Origin: Actinoplanes aureus
Lineage (GTDB): Bacteria; Actinomycetota; Actinomycetes; Mycobacteriales; Micromonosporaceae
DNA length: 64,000 bases
Direction of reading: 5' to 3'
Assembly (NCBI RefSeq): GCF_015704865.1
Contig: NZ_JADQTO010000010.1
Span: 124,001-188,000, forward strand
The notes under the pieces were generated by a model. The model was not told the origin of the DNA. It did no database searches and saw only the letters and a list, made by a program, of their open reading frames with translations. Positions 48,322 through 57,261 of the stretch are shown here, piece after piece. A program made the position numbers and the translations under genes. The stretch's first letter is position 1; each line of letters begins with the position of its first letter.

Positions 48322-49149
48322 GTGCGAACACGACTCCTCGCGGCCATCGCCGCCGCACTGGTGGCCGTCAGTCTGATTCCCGCCGGGGCGTACGCCGCGC
48401 CGGCCACCTGGAGCCCGCCGTCCCACCTGGTCACCCCGCTCAACCAGGTATGGCAGCACCAGGAGCAGACCTACAACGGCGGCAATCTGTACGGGTTCCG
48501 CAACTACGGCTGGGACCAGGTGATGGCCAACCGTGGCTACATCAACTACTGCGTGCGCTGGGACTCCTCGGCGAGCGTGACCGCGGCCCAGCGCGACCAG
48601 ATCCACGCCGCCCTGGCCCGGCAGCACAAGAAGTGGATGGACGAACTGGTCGGGCACAACGCCTGGCCGTACGGCGAGGTGCCGGTCCGGGTGGTCGGCT
48701 GGGCCGTGCGCAACCGCTCCCAGCTGCAGTGGAGCGACACGTCGGTGGACATCTACGTCAACGACATCCGGGAGAACGCGCCGCAGTGCTCGGTGCCGTG
48801 CGGGCGGTTCTTCAACCAGAACGGCCAGTACCCGAGGTGCCCCGGCGGGGTCGCCCGGCACTACGACCAGTCGCTGTGGCTGACCGACGGCTTCGGCGGC
48901 GGCGCCGGCGGTGACTGGGGCCAGCGGATGGGCCGCGAGTACTTCATGAACAACATCAACGCGAACAACATGCACATCCTGCTGCACGAGATCGGCCATA
49001 CCTGGGGTCTGGACGACTTCTACGACTGGACCCCGAGCGGCGTCAGCAACTTCATCATGCGCGCCGGCAGTTCCACGTCGATCACCGAGTTCGACGCCTG
49101 GATGTTCCGCGACTGGTGGCGGCACCTGAAGAGCCGCTACGGCTACTGA
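48322..49149 (+). CDS. Secreted zinc metalloprotease
   Basis: 275 residues from the GTG at 48322 (TGGAGG 5-10 bp before; an ATG at 48301 is less well placed). Signal peptide 1-26 (RTRLLAAIAAALVAVSLIPAGAYA). The catalytic zinc motif is NMHILLHEIGHTWGLDDFYDWTPSG: HExxHxxGLDD, a metzincin-like site with Asp as third ligand or neighbour. Cys pairs (PQCSVPCG) suggest extracellular stability. It leads the arabinan-degrading cluster and may act on plant cell-wall proteins to expose polysaccharide (inference). Confidence 0.86.
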   Translation: MRTRLLAAIAAALVAVSLIPAGAYAAPATWSPPSHLVTPLNQVWQHQEQTYNGGNLYGFRNYGWDQVMANRGYINYCVRWDSSASVTAAQRDQIHAALARQHKKWMDELVGHNAWPYGEVPVRVVGWAVRNRSQLQWSDTSVDIYVNDIRENAPQCSVPCGRFFNQNGQYPRCPGGVARHYDQSLWLTDGFGGGAGGDWGQRMGREYFMNNINANNMHILLHEIGHTWGLDDFYDWTPSGVSNFIMRAGSSTSITEFDAWMFRDWWRHLKSRYGY

Positions 49150-49162
49150 TCCGCGTTACAGA

Positions 49163-49191
49163 GCCCCGGCCGGCGGAGAACCGGCCGGGGC
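49163..49191 (+). terminator. Attenuator/terminator hairpin between protease and GH127
   Basis: A perfect 11-bp stem GCCCCGGCCGG/CCGGCCGGGGC with a 7-nt loop in the 61-bp gap between two co-oriented genes. It may limit read-through into the GH127 operon. Confidence 0.6.
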
Positions 49192-49210
49192 CCGACGAAA
49201 GGTGCCGCCC

Positions 49211-51616
49211 ATGCCGCAACGCCGCACCCTGCTCAAAGCCGCCGCCGGCGCCGCCCTGCTACCGCCGGTCACGCTGGCCCGGCCCGACAACGGCGTGTCC
49301 GCGTACGCCTTCCCGCTCACCGCCGTCCGCCTGGGCGCCGGACCGTTCGCCGACAACGCCGCTCGCACCCAGACCTACCTGCGATTCCTCAACGCCGACC
49401 GGCTGCTGCACATGTTCCGGGTCACGGCCGGACTGTCCTCGTCGGCGACCCCGTGCGGCGGCTGGGAGTCACCCACCACCGAGCTGCGCGGCCACTCGAT
49501 CGGACACGTGCTGACCGCTCTCGCCCAGGCGTACGCGAGCACCGGCGACACCGCGTACCGGACCAAGGGCGACTACCTGGTCGCGCAGCTCGCACTCTGC
49601 CAGCGGCCGAACGGCTTCCTGTCCGCGTACCCGGAAAGCTTCATCGACCGGGTGGAGACCGGCCAGCAGGTGTGGGCGCCGTACTACACGCTGCACAAGA
49701 TCGTGCAGGGCCTGCTCGACATGCACCAGCTCGCCGGCAACGGTCAAGCGCTCACCGTGCTGGAACGCAAGGCGGCGTGGGTGCAGGCCCGCAACAGCCG
49801 GCTGACGTACGCGCAACGCCAGCAGATGCTGCGTGTCGAGTTCGGCGGCATCGGCGAGACCCTGTTCAACCTCTACCAGCTCAGCGAGAACCCGGCGCAC
49901 CTGACCACCGCCCAGTACTTCGACCATGCCCAGGTGCTCGACCCGCTCGCGGCGAACACCGACGCGCTCGCCGGGTTCCACGCCAACACGCAGATCCCGA
50001 AGGCTCTTGCCGCCATCCGCGGCTTCCACGCGACCGGGGCGGTGCGTTACCGCGACATCGCCGTCAACTTCTGGAACTTCGTGGTGCGCCAGCACTCGTA
50101 CGCGATCGGCGGCAACTCCAACGGCGAGTACTTCCAGGCGCCGAACCGGATCGCGAGCGAGCTGTCCGACACGACCTGCGAGTGCTGCAACTCGTACAAC
50201 ATGCTCAAGCTGACCCGGCAGTTGTTCTTCACCGACCCGGGCCGGGGCGCCGAGCTGATGGACTTCTACGAGAAGGCGCTCTACAACCACCTGCTCGGCG
50301 CGCAGAACCCGGGCTCGGCACACGGGCACCACTGCTACTACGTGCCGCTGCGGCCCGGCGGGATCAAGACGTACAGCAACGACTACGACAACTTCACCTG
50401 CTGCCACGGCACCGGGATGGAGACCAACACCAAGTACGTGGACAGCGTCTTCTTCCACAACGCGAACACCCTCTGGGTCAATCTCTTCATCGCGGCGACG
50501 CTGACCTGGCCGGGCCGGGGCATCACGGTACGGCAGGACACCACGTTCCCGGAGACGGCGACGTCACGGCTCACCGTCACCGGCACGGGACCGATCGACC
50601 TGCGCGTCCGCATCCCGTCCTGGGCCACCGGCGCCCAGGTACGCGTCAACGGCACCCTCACCGGCTCCCCCGCCCCCGGCACCTACCTGGCGATCAACCG
50701 CACCTGGGCGAGCGGCGACACCGTCGACATCAGCCTGCCCATGGCGCTGACCGTCGAGCCCACCCCCGACAACCCGGCGGTCCGCGCCGTCAAGCACGGC
50801 CCGATCGTCCTGGCCGGACAGTTCGGCAGCACCAACCTGAGCGCGCTGCCCTCGCTCGACCCGGCGACGCTGCGCCCGGCGGCCGCCCCGCTGGAGTACA
50901 CCGCCGGCTCGGTGCTGCTGCGGCCGTTCTACAAGACCCACGGCCAGCGGTACTCGGTGTACTGGAACGTCGTCAGCAACACCCCGCGAGAGGCGCACTA
51001 TCCGTTCGAGGAGGCCTCCGGCAGCGCGGTCGTCGACGCGACGGGCAACGGGTGGAACGGCACGCTCGCCGGCGCGGCCTCCAGGACGGCCGGGCGTACC
51101 GGTCGCGGTGTGCTGCTGGGCGGCGGAAACGCGTACATCGGCCTGCCGGCCGGCATCCTGGCCGGCGCCGCTTCCTTCACGGTCGCCGCCTGGGTACGCG
51201 TCGACACGGCCGCCAGCTGGGCCCGGGTCTTCGACTTCGGCAGCGGCACCGGGTCGTACCTCTTCCTGACCCCGCGCAGCAGCGCCGGCACCGCCCGCTA
51301 CGCGATCAGCACCGGCGGATCCGGGGCGGAGCAGCGCATCGACGCACCGGCCGCGCTGCCCACCGGCACCTGGACCCACGTCGCCGTCACCCACACCGGC
51401 AACCTAGGCGTGCTCTACGTCAACGGTGCCGAGGTGGCCCGCAACAGCGCGCTCACCGTCCGCCCCAGCGCGCTCGGCGCCACCACCCAGAACTGGATCG
51501 GCCGCTCGCAGTACGCGAACGATCCGTACCTTGCCGCGGCCGTGGACAACGTCCGGATCTACAGCCGGGCGCTGTCCGCGGCCGAGGTTTCCCAGCTGAA
51601 CGCCACCGGTCAGTGA
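49211..51616 (+). CDS. Secreted GH127 beta-L-arabinofuranosidase with LamG-like C-terminal domain
   Basis: 801 residues from the ATG at 49211. A twin-arginine signal (QRRTLLKAAAGAALL) suggests Tat export. The GH127 catalytic domain follows: GGWESPTTELRGHSIGHVLTAL. The zinc/cysteine site equivalent to the bifidobacterial HypBA1 enzyme is complete: Glu306 (acid/base), Glu324, Cys326, and Cys397-Cys398 with Cys397 as the nucleophile. A C-terminal LamG/concanavalin-A-like module (about 600-801) may bind carbohydrate. It releases beta-linked L-arabinofuranose from glycoproteins or arabinans. The GH43 gene follows 10 bp later. Confidence 0.9.
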   Translation: MPQRRTLLKAAAGAALLPPVTLARPDNGVSAYAFPLTAVRLGAGPFADNAARTQTYLRFLNADRLLHMFRVTAGLSSSATPCGGWESPTTELRGHSIGHVLTALAQAYASTGDTAYRTKGDYLVAQLALCQRPNGFLSAYPESFIDRVETGQQVWAPYYTLHKIVQGLLDMHQLAGNGQALTVLERKAAWVQARNSRLTYAQRQQMLRVEFGGIGETLFNLYQLSENPAHLTTAQYFDHAQVLDPLAANTDALAGFHANTQIPKALAAIRGFHATGAVRYRDIAVNFWNFVVRQHSYAIGGNSNGEYFQAPNRIASELSDTTCECCNSYNMLKLTRQLFFTDPGRGAELMDFYEKALYNHLLGAQNPGSAHGHHCYYVPLRPGGIKTYSNDYDNFTCCHGTGMETNTKYVDSVFFHNANTLWVNLFIAATLTWPGRGITVRQDTTFPETATSRLTVTGTGPIDLRVRIPSWATGAQVRVNGTLTGSPAPGTYLAINRTWASGDTVDISLPMALTVEPTPDNPAVRAVKHGPIVLAGQFGSTNLSALPSLDPATLRPAAAPLEYTAGSVLLRPFYKTHGQRYSVYWNVVSNTPREAHYPFEEASGSAVVDATGNGWNGTLAGAASRTAGRTGRGVLLGGGNAYIGLPAGILAGAASFTVAAWVRVDTAASWARVFDFGSGTGSYLFLTPRSSAGTARYAISTGGSGAEQRIDAPAALPTGTWTHVAVTHTGNLGVLYVNGAEVARNSALTVRPSALGATTQNWIGRSQYANDPYLAAAVDNVRIYSRALSAAEVSQLNATGQ

Positions 51617-51626
51617 AGGAGTCAGA

Positions 51627-53051
51627 ATGTCTCTCCGTAGGTGGGTAGCCACCGCGTGCGGGGTGATCACGGCGGTCGCCGTGACCGCCGTGCCGGTGCA
51701 CGCCGCCAACCCGATCATCACCACCATCTACACCGCCGACCCAGCCCCGCTCGTCGTCGGCAACACCATGTACGTCTACGCGGGCCGCGACGAGGCTCCC
51801 ACCGGCACCAGCAACTTCGTGATGCGCGAGTGGCACGTGCTCTCCTCCACCGACGCGGCGAACTGGACGCACCACGGCGCGCGGGCGAACATCGCGACCT
51901 TCGGCTGGGCCGGCGCCGACGCCTGGGCGAGCGAGGTCGAACCGCGCAACGGCAAGTACTACTGGTACACCTCGATCAACGGCAACGGCCCCGGCTGGAT
52001 GAACATCGGCGTCGCGGTCGGTGACAGCCCGCTCGGCCCGTTCACCGACGCCAAGGGCGGACCGCTGATCAGCGACAGCACCCCGAACTCGTCGGGCCTC
52101 AACATCGACCCGACGGTCTTCGTCGACGACGACGGCCAGGCGTACATGTACTGGGGCGGCTATTGGGGCCCGCGCGCGGTCCGGCTGGCCAGCAACATGA
52201 TCGACACGGTCGGATCGGTGGTCACCCCGACGGGACTCACCAACTTCTGGGAGGCCCCGTGGATGTTCAAACGCAACGGCCTCTACTACATGATGTACGC
52301 CGCCAACGACACCAGCGGCTGCGTCACCAACTCGAACTACGCCTGCCAGCGGTACGCGACCGCGACCAACCCGCTCGGCCCGTGGACACATCGCGGCGTC
52401 GTCCTCGGTCAGGTCTCGTCGACCACCAACCATGCCGGCATCGTCGAGTTCAACGGCCAGTGGTACATCGTCTACCACAACGCCAACGCGCCCGGCGGCG
52501 GGAACTTCCGCAGGTCGGTGGCGGTCGACCGGCTCTACTTCAACGCCGACGGCACCATCCAGCCGGTCACCCAGACCACCACCGGTCCGCCGCCCAACCC
52601 GGGAACCGGCGGCGGTAGCGGCACCAACATCGCGCCGTCGGCGACCGCGTCCACGTCGCACGTCTCCGCGTGGGAGAGCCTGGCGGCGATCAACAACGGC
52701 GGCACGCCGGCCAACTCGCAGGACCGCTCCAACCTCGTCTACGGCAACTGGCCGCAGCAGGGCACCCAGTGGATCGAGTACCAGTGGCCGGCCGCGCGCT
52801 CGATCAACCGCTCGGCGGTCTACTGGTTCGACGACAACCAGGGCATCGATCTGCCCGCGTCATGTCAACTCCAGTACTGGAACGGCAGTCAATATGTACC
52901 GGTGCCCGGTCAGTCAACATGTGGCACGGCCGGCAATGTTGACAACGTCATCACGTTCAACCCGGTCAACACGACCCGGCTGAGACTCCAGATCACCTCC
53001 CGTAGCGGCTACTCCACCGGCGTACTCGAGTGGAAGGCGTTCCAGTCATGA
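51627..53051 (+). CDS. Secreted GH43 arabinanase/arabinofuranosidase-like enzyme with discoidin domain
   Basis: 474 residues. Signal peptide 1-26. The five-bladed GH43 propeller has the catalytic acids in YTADPAPLVVGNTMYVYAGRDE (general base Asp) and NFWEAPWMFKRNGLYYMMY (Glu acid), plus the pKa-modulating Asp in LNIDPTVFVDDDGQ. A Gly/Pro linker leads to an F5/8-type C (discoidin-like) binding domain (about 330-474, NIAPSATASTSHVSAW). It probably cleaves alpha-L-arabinose-containing side chains. The ATG of the next gene overlaps its stop. Confidence 0.9.
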   Translation: MSLRRWVATACGVITAVAVTAVPVHAANPIITTIYTADPAPLVVGNTMYVYAGRDEAPTGTSNFVMREWHVLSSTDAANWTHHGARANIATFGWAGADAWASEVEPRNGKYYWYTSINGNGPGWMNIGVAVGDSPLGPFTDAKGGPLISDSTPNSSGLNIDPTVFVDDDGQAYMYWGGYWGPRAVRLASNMIDTVGSVVTPTGLTNFWEAPWMFKRNGLYYMMYAANDTSGCVTNSNYACQRYATATNPLGPWTHRGVVLGQVSSTTNHAGIVEFNGQWYIVYHNANAPGGGNFRRSVAVDRLYFNADGTIQPVTQTTTGPPPNPGTGGGSGTNIAPSATASTSHVSAWESLAAINNGGTPANSQDRSNLVYGNWPQQGTQWIEYQWPAARSINRSAVYWFDDNQGIDLPASCQLQYWNGSQYVPVPGQSTCGTAGNVDNVITFNPVNTTRLRLQITSRSGYSTGVLEWKAFQS

Positions 53052-56000
53052 AGCTCCGGGCGTACGCAATGATCCTGGCTCTGACCAGCCTGAGCCTCAT
53101 GCCGGCGCAACCGGCGCAGGCAGCGCAACCCATCGGTTTCCCGACCTTCACCGGTAGCGGCGCGATCCCGGCGCCGCCGGTCGGCTACTCGACCGGCGAC
53201 ACCATGCGGGCCATCTACGACGCCGAGGCGTCCGGCACCGACTTCTGGATGGACCGGCTGCTCGCGCGGACCGGAAACGACCCGGCCGGGCCCTGGCTGA
53301 TGAGCCGCGGCCGCGCGGCCTTCATGTACACCCACAACCCGGCGGTGATCGGCTTCGGCGGCAACGCCGCCTACTGGGACAACATCAGCAGCCAGAACGC
53401 GTACGCGATCACCGCGTCACCGGGCACCTTCACCGAGCAGCCCGCCCAGCGACGGCAGACGCCGAGCCATTGGCGCAGCGTGCACACCGGCGGCTCGGTC
53501 CGGCTCGACGTCACGAAGTTCATCACCCACAACAACGTGCTGGTCACCAACGTCGCGGTGGTCAACACGGGTTCCGCGTCGGCGACCGTGCAGCTGAACG
53601 CCACCTCGCCCTACGCGACGACGGTCAGCGGCAGTGAACTGACCGGCACGCGGGCGGTGAAGAACAACCTCACCACGCTGTACCCGCGGTTCTCCGGCGA
53701 CGGCTTCACCGCCGCGAGCGGCGGCCTCAGCCGCTCGGTCACGGTGCCGGCCGGGCAGACGGTCACCGTGAAGGTGCAACTCGGGCTGGTCGCCACCGAG
53801 ATACCCCAGTCGCGTACGGAGTACGACGCCTACCGTGCGCAGTCGGCGGCCGACGCGTTCGCCACCCACGTGCGCGCCTACAACCGGTGGTGGGCCGACA
53901 ACGTGCCCTACATCGACGTGCCCGACCCGGCGATCAAGAAGAACATCTACTACCGCTGGTGGCTGATGCGCTTCAACCACCTGGACGCGGACATCCCGGG
54001 GCAGGACTTCCAGTTCCCGCAGTCGATCGAGGGTGTGACCGGGTACAACAACGCGATCGCGCTGACCCAGCCGATGCACATCGACGACCTGAAGTACCTG
54101 CGCGACCCGTCGCTGTCCTACGGGCCCTACCTGGCGGTCGGGCAGTACTCGGCGAACGGCCGGTTCATGGACAACCCGGGTGACCCGGAGAACTGGTCGA
54201 ACTCGTACACGCAGTACATCGCCGAGGCGGCCTGGCGGGCGTACCAGATCCACGGCGGGCAGCCGGCCATGCTGCGCAACTTCGCCCGGTACGCCGAGGG
54301 CGACGCCAAGGGGCAGCTGGCCACCTACGACACCAACAACAACGGCGTCATCGAGTACGACTGGGGCGCGATGACCGGCAACGACGCCGACGCGGTGTCG
54401 TTCCACTGGCGGTCCGGCAACCTGGACCGGGCCGAGACGGCGTACGTGTGGTCCGCGGCCGTCGCCGCCCAGCAGGCGTACACGCTGCTCGGCAACACGG
54501 CCAAGGCCACCGAGATGCAGACGCTCGCCGACCGGATCCGCAACGGCGTCGTGAACACGCTGTGGAACCCGTCGCGGCAGCTGCTCGAGCACAAGCACGT
54601 GTCGACGAACACCCACGTGCCGTGGAAGGAGATCAACAACTATTACCCGTACTCGGTCGGGCTGATGCCGAACACCGCCCAGTACCGGGAGGCGCTGCGG
54701 CTGTTCGCCGACGCCGCCGAGTATCCGATCTTCCCGTTCTACACCGCCAACCAGAAGGACAAGGCCGCGGCGGCGGCCGCCGGTAACCCGGGAAGCAACA
54801 ACTTCTCCACGATCAACTCGACGGTGCAGTTCCGGCTCTACTCGTCGGTGCTGCGCAACTACCCCAACTCGTGGATGACCAACGAGGACTACAAGAAGCT
54901 GCTCTACTGGAACGCCTGGGCACAGTACGTCGACGGCAACACGGCCTGGCCGGACGCCAACGAGTTCTGGGCGGACTGGAACGGCAGCGCCATCACGTAC
55001 CGGTCGTGGATCCATCACAACATCCTCGGCAGCAGCAACTGGACGATCATCGAGGACGTGGCCGGGCTGCGACCGCGCAACGACGCCCAGATCGAGCTGT
55101 CGCCGATCAACATCGGCTGGAGCCACTTCGCGGTCAACAACCTGCGCTACCGCAACGCGAACCTCTCCGTCGTCTGGGACGACCCGACCGACGGGGTGAC
55201 CCGCTACAGCGGCGTACCGCAGGGCTACTCGATCTATCTGAACGGGACCCGGGTCGCCACCGTCGACCGGCTGGTCCGGTTCGTCTACAACCCGGCCACC
55301 GGCGCGGTCACCTTCCCGTCCGGCACCGGCACGGTCACCCACAACGTGGCCTTCTCCGGTTTGCAGGCGCCGCAGAACGTGGCGCAGAGCAGTGACCGGA
55401 TGGTCGACATCTTCGCCAAGGCGGGCGTCGACCTCACCTCCACCGCACCCAACCTGGCCGCGGGCGCGACCGTGTCGGCGTCCTACACCACCTCCGGCAC
55501 GTCGGCGGCGGCCGCGATCGACGACCTGCCCACCAACTCACCCTTGTGGGGCACCTACGGCACACCGAACGCCACCGACTGGTACGAGCTGAACTTCGGC
55601 GCCAACCGTACGGTGAACGAGGCCCGGCTGTACTTCCGCAACGACCGGGCCGGCAACCGGTACCGGCCGCCCTCGGCGTACACCGCGCAGTACTGGAACG
55701 GCTCCGCCTGGGTCGCCGCGGCCGCGCAGGTCAAGACGCCGGGCACGCCGCAGTCCAACTACAACCGGGTCACCTTCACCCCGGTCAGCACCGCCCGGCT
55801 GCGGATCCAGTTCACCCAGCCGTCCGGCACCGCCAAGGTCGGCCTCACCGAGGTCAAGCTGTACGGCCAGGGCACCGTCCCGGCCAACCCGAACCTGGCG
55901 GCGGCCGCGACTCCGAGCGCCTCCTACACCTCGGCGTGGGAGAACGTCGCCGCGATAAACGACGGCATCGACCCACTGTCCTCCAACGACACGGTCAACC

Positions 56001-56311
56001 CGCGCTGGGGAGCGTGGCCCAACCAGGGCCAGCAGTGGGCCGAACTGACCTGGTCCTCGGCGCAGACCCTGCGCTCCGCCCAGGTCTACTTCTTCGACGA
56101 CAACCAGGGCATCGACCTGCCCGCCTCGTGGAAGCTCCAATACTGGACCGGCAGCGCGTACGCCGACGTGCCGTCCCCGAGCGGCTACCCGGTGGCCGCC
56201 AACCAGTACAACCAGGTCACCTTCGGCCAGATCAGCACCACCCGCCTGCGGGTGGCCCTGACCAGCGGCGCCGCCTCGGTGGGCCTGCTGGAGGTGAAGG
56301 CTTTCGCCTGA
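53048..56311 (+). CDS. Large secreted (alpha/alpha)6 glycosidase, MGH1/GH63-like, with two discoidin domains
   Basis: 1087 residues. Signal peptide 1-24. An N-terminal beta-sandwich (about 30-270) precedes an (alpha/alpha)6 domain with MGH1/GH63-type motifs: NIYYRWWLMRFNHLDAD, PQSIEGVTGYNNAIALTQPMHIDDL, NNNGVIEYDWGAMTGND and WPDANEFWADWNGSAITYRSWIHHNIL. Two C-terminal F5/8 type C domains begin NLAAGATVSASYTT and NLAAAATPSASYTS, the second closely matching the GH43 one. It is translated from an ATGA overlap with the GH43 gene, so the two act together on the same polymer. The exact GH family is uncertain. Confidence 0.82.
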   Translation: MKLRAYAMILALTSLSLMPAQPAQAAQPIGFPTFTGSGAIPAPPVGYSTGDTMRAIYDAEASGTDFWMDRLLARTGNDPAGPWLMSRGRAAFMYTHNPAVIGFGGNAAYWDNISSQNAYAITASPGTFTEQPAQRRQTPSHWRSVHTGGSVRLDVTKFITHNNVLVTNVAVVNTGSASATVQLNATSPYATTVSGSELTGTRAVKNNLTTLYPRFSGDGFTAASGGLSRSVTVPAGQTVTVKVQLGLVATEIPQSRTEYDAYRAQSAADAFATHVRAYNRWWADNVPYIDVPDPAIKKNIYYRWWLMRFNHLDADIPGQDFQFPQSIEGVTGYNNAIALTQPMHIDDLKYLRDPSLSYGPYLAVGQYSANGRFMDNPGDPENWSNSYTQYIAEAAWRAYQIHGGQPAMLRNFARYAEGDAKGQLATYDTNNNGVIEYDWGAMTGNDADAVSFHWRSGNLDRAETAYVWSAAVAAQQAYTLLGNTAKATEMQTLADRIRNGVVNTLWNPSRQLLEHKHVSTNTHVPWKEINNYYPYSVGLMPNTAQYREALRLFADAAEYPIFPFYTANQKDKAAAAAAGNPGSNNFSTINSTVQFRLYSSVLRNYPNSWMTNEDYKKLLYWNAWAQYVDGNTAWPDANEFWADWNGSAITYRSWIHHNILGSSNWTIIEDVAGLRPRNDAQIELSPINIGWSHFAVNNLRYRNANLSVVWDDPTDGVTRYSGVPQGYSIYLNGTRVATVDRLVRFVYNPATGAVTFPSGTGTVTHNVAFSGLQAPQNVAQSSDRMVDIFAKAGVDLTSTAPNLAAGATVSASYTTSGTSAAAAIDDLPTNSPLWGTYGTPNATDWYELNFGANRTVNEARLYFRNDRAGNRYRPPSAYTAQYWNGSAWVAAAAQVKTPGTPQSNYNRVTFTPVSTARLRIQFTQPSGTAKVGLTEVKLYGQGTVPANPNLAAAATPSASYTSAWENVAAINDGIDPLSSNDTVNPRWGAWPNQGQQWAELTWSSAQTLRSAQVYFFDDNQGIDLPASWKLQYWTGSAYADVPSPSGYPVAANQYNQVTFGQISTTRLRVALTSGAASVGLLEVKAFA

Positions 56312-56322
56312 CCCGGCCCGGT

Positions 56323-56358
56323 GTGCGGGCCCGCCGCTTCCCCTCGGCGGGCCCGCAC
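56323..56358. terminator. Terminator between the glycosidase and the sigma factor gene
   Basis: A perfect 14-bp stem GTGCGGGCCCGCCG/CGGCGGGCCCGCAC with an 8-nt pyrimidine loop, between two convergent genes and usable from both sides. Confidence 0.8.
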
Positions 56359-56361
56359 CAC

Positions 56362-57261
56362 TCACCCCTGACTCGCGCGCGTCGGTGTGAAGGTCTCCGC
56401 CAGCTTCGGGTCGCCGAAGAGCGTGATCACCAAGATCCCGTCCTCGGCGACCGTCAGCACCGCCACGCCGAACGGCTCGCCGCGGAACCACGCCACCACG
56501 GCGGGCTGGCCGTTCGCCTCGGTCGCCACCATCCGCCACTCCCCCGCGACGCCCATCGACGGCGTCGCGAAGGCCAGGCACGCCTCACGACCGGCGTACG
56601 AGGTCGGCGAGCCGACCGGCTCGATGGCCGCGTCCGCGCGCAGCACGTCGCGGAAGGCGTCGGCGTCGGACGCCTCCCACGCGGCCATGTATCCGGCGAG
56701 CAGCTCCCGGGCCCGGGGCGAGGCGGCGTCCAGCACGTCGTCGCGAGCCGGTGCCACCTCGGCGAGCCGGGCCCTGGCCCGCTGGAGGGCGCTCTTCACG
56801 GCCGGCACCGACATGTCGAGCGCCTCGCCGGTCTCGGCCGCGGAGAAGGCCAGCACCTCCCGCAGCAGCAGAACGGCACGCTGCCGGGGTGCCAGGTGCT
56901 GCAACCCGGCCACGAAGGCGAGCCGCACGCTCTCCCGCTCGGTCACCAGGTCGAGCGGGTCGGTGGGGAACGGCTCGAGCAGCGGAGCGAGCTCGTCCGG
57001 GCCGAGGCCGGACGTGAGCGCGCGCCGCTCGCGGCCCTCGATCACGGTCAGACAGACGTTCGTGGCGATCCGGTAGAGCCAGGTGCGCACCGACGAGCGC
57101 CGCTCGAACGTCTCCCATCCGCGCAGCGCCCGCACGTACGTGTCCTGCACGACGTCCTCGGCCTCGTGATAGGCGCCGAGCATCCGGTACACGTGGGCGA
57201 ACAACCCGCGCCGTTCCCCCTCGAACGCCTTGGTCAGAGCCCCAGTCTCGGGCGCACCCAT
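56362..57261 (-). CDS. SigG/SigX5-type RNA polymerase sigma factor with SnoaL C-terminal domain
   Basis: 299 residues from the ATG at 57261. Sigma-2 AFEGERRGLFAHVYRMLGAYHEAEDVVQDTYVRALRGW, sigma-4 LAPRQRAVLLLREVLAFSAAETGEALDMSVPAVKSALQRARARL, then a C-terminal SnoaL-like domain (about 190-290, YMAAWEASDADAFRDVL). This is the TIGR02960-like group. The start lies 28 bp inside the preceding esterase gene, so the two are overlapping and co-expressed. In this group, too, the fused C-terminal domain replaces a separate anti-sigma factor. Confidence 0.88.
   Translation of the reverse strand: MGAPETGALTKAFEGERRGLFAHVYRMLGAYHEAEDVVQDTYVRALRGWETFERRSSVRTWLYRIATNVCLTVIEGRERRALTSGLGPDELAPLLEPFPTDPLDLVTERESVRLAFVAGLQHLAPRQRAVLLLREVLAFSAAETGEALDMSVPAVKSALQRARARLAEVAPARDDVLDAASPRARELLAGYMAAWEASDADAFRDVLRADAAIEPVGSPTSYAGREACLAFATPSMGVAGEWRMVATEANGQPAVVAWFRGEPFGVAVLTVAEDGILVITLFGDPKLAETFTPTRASQG

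Noticed and set aside
49453..51648. A 731-codon plus-strand frame inside the GH127 gene
   Set aside because: Second frame of the GH127 gene; the GH127 catalytic and zinc residues are all in the chosen frame.
53417..55342. A 641-codon minus-strand frame opposite the large glycosidase
   Set aside because: Val/Arg/Gly-rich antisense translation with no domain.
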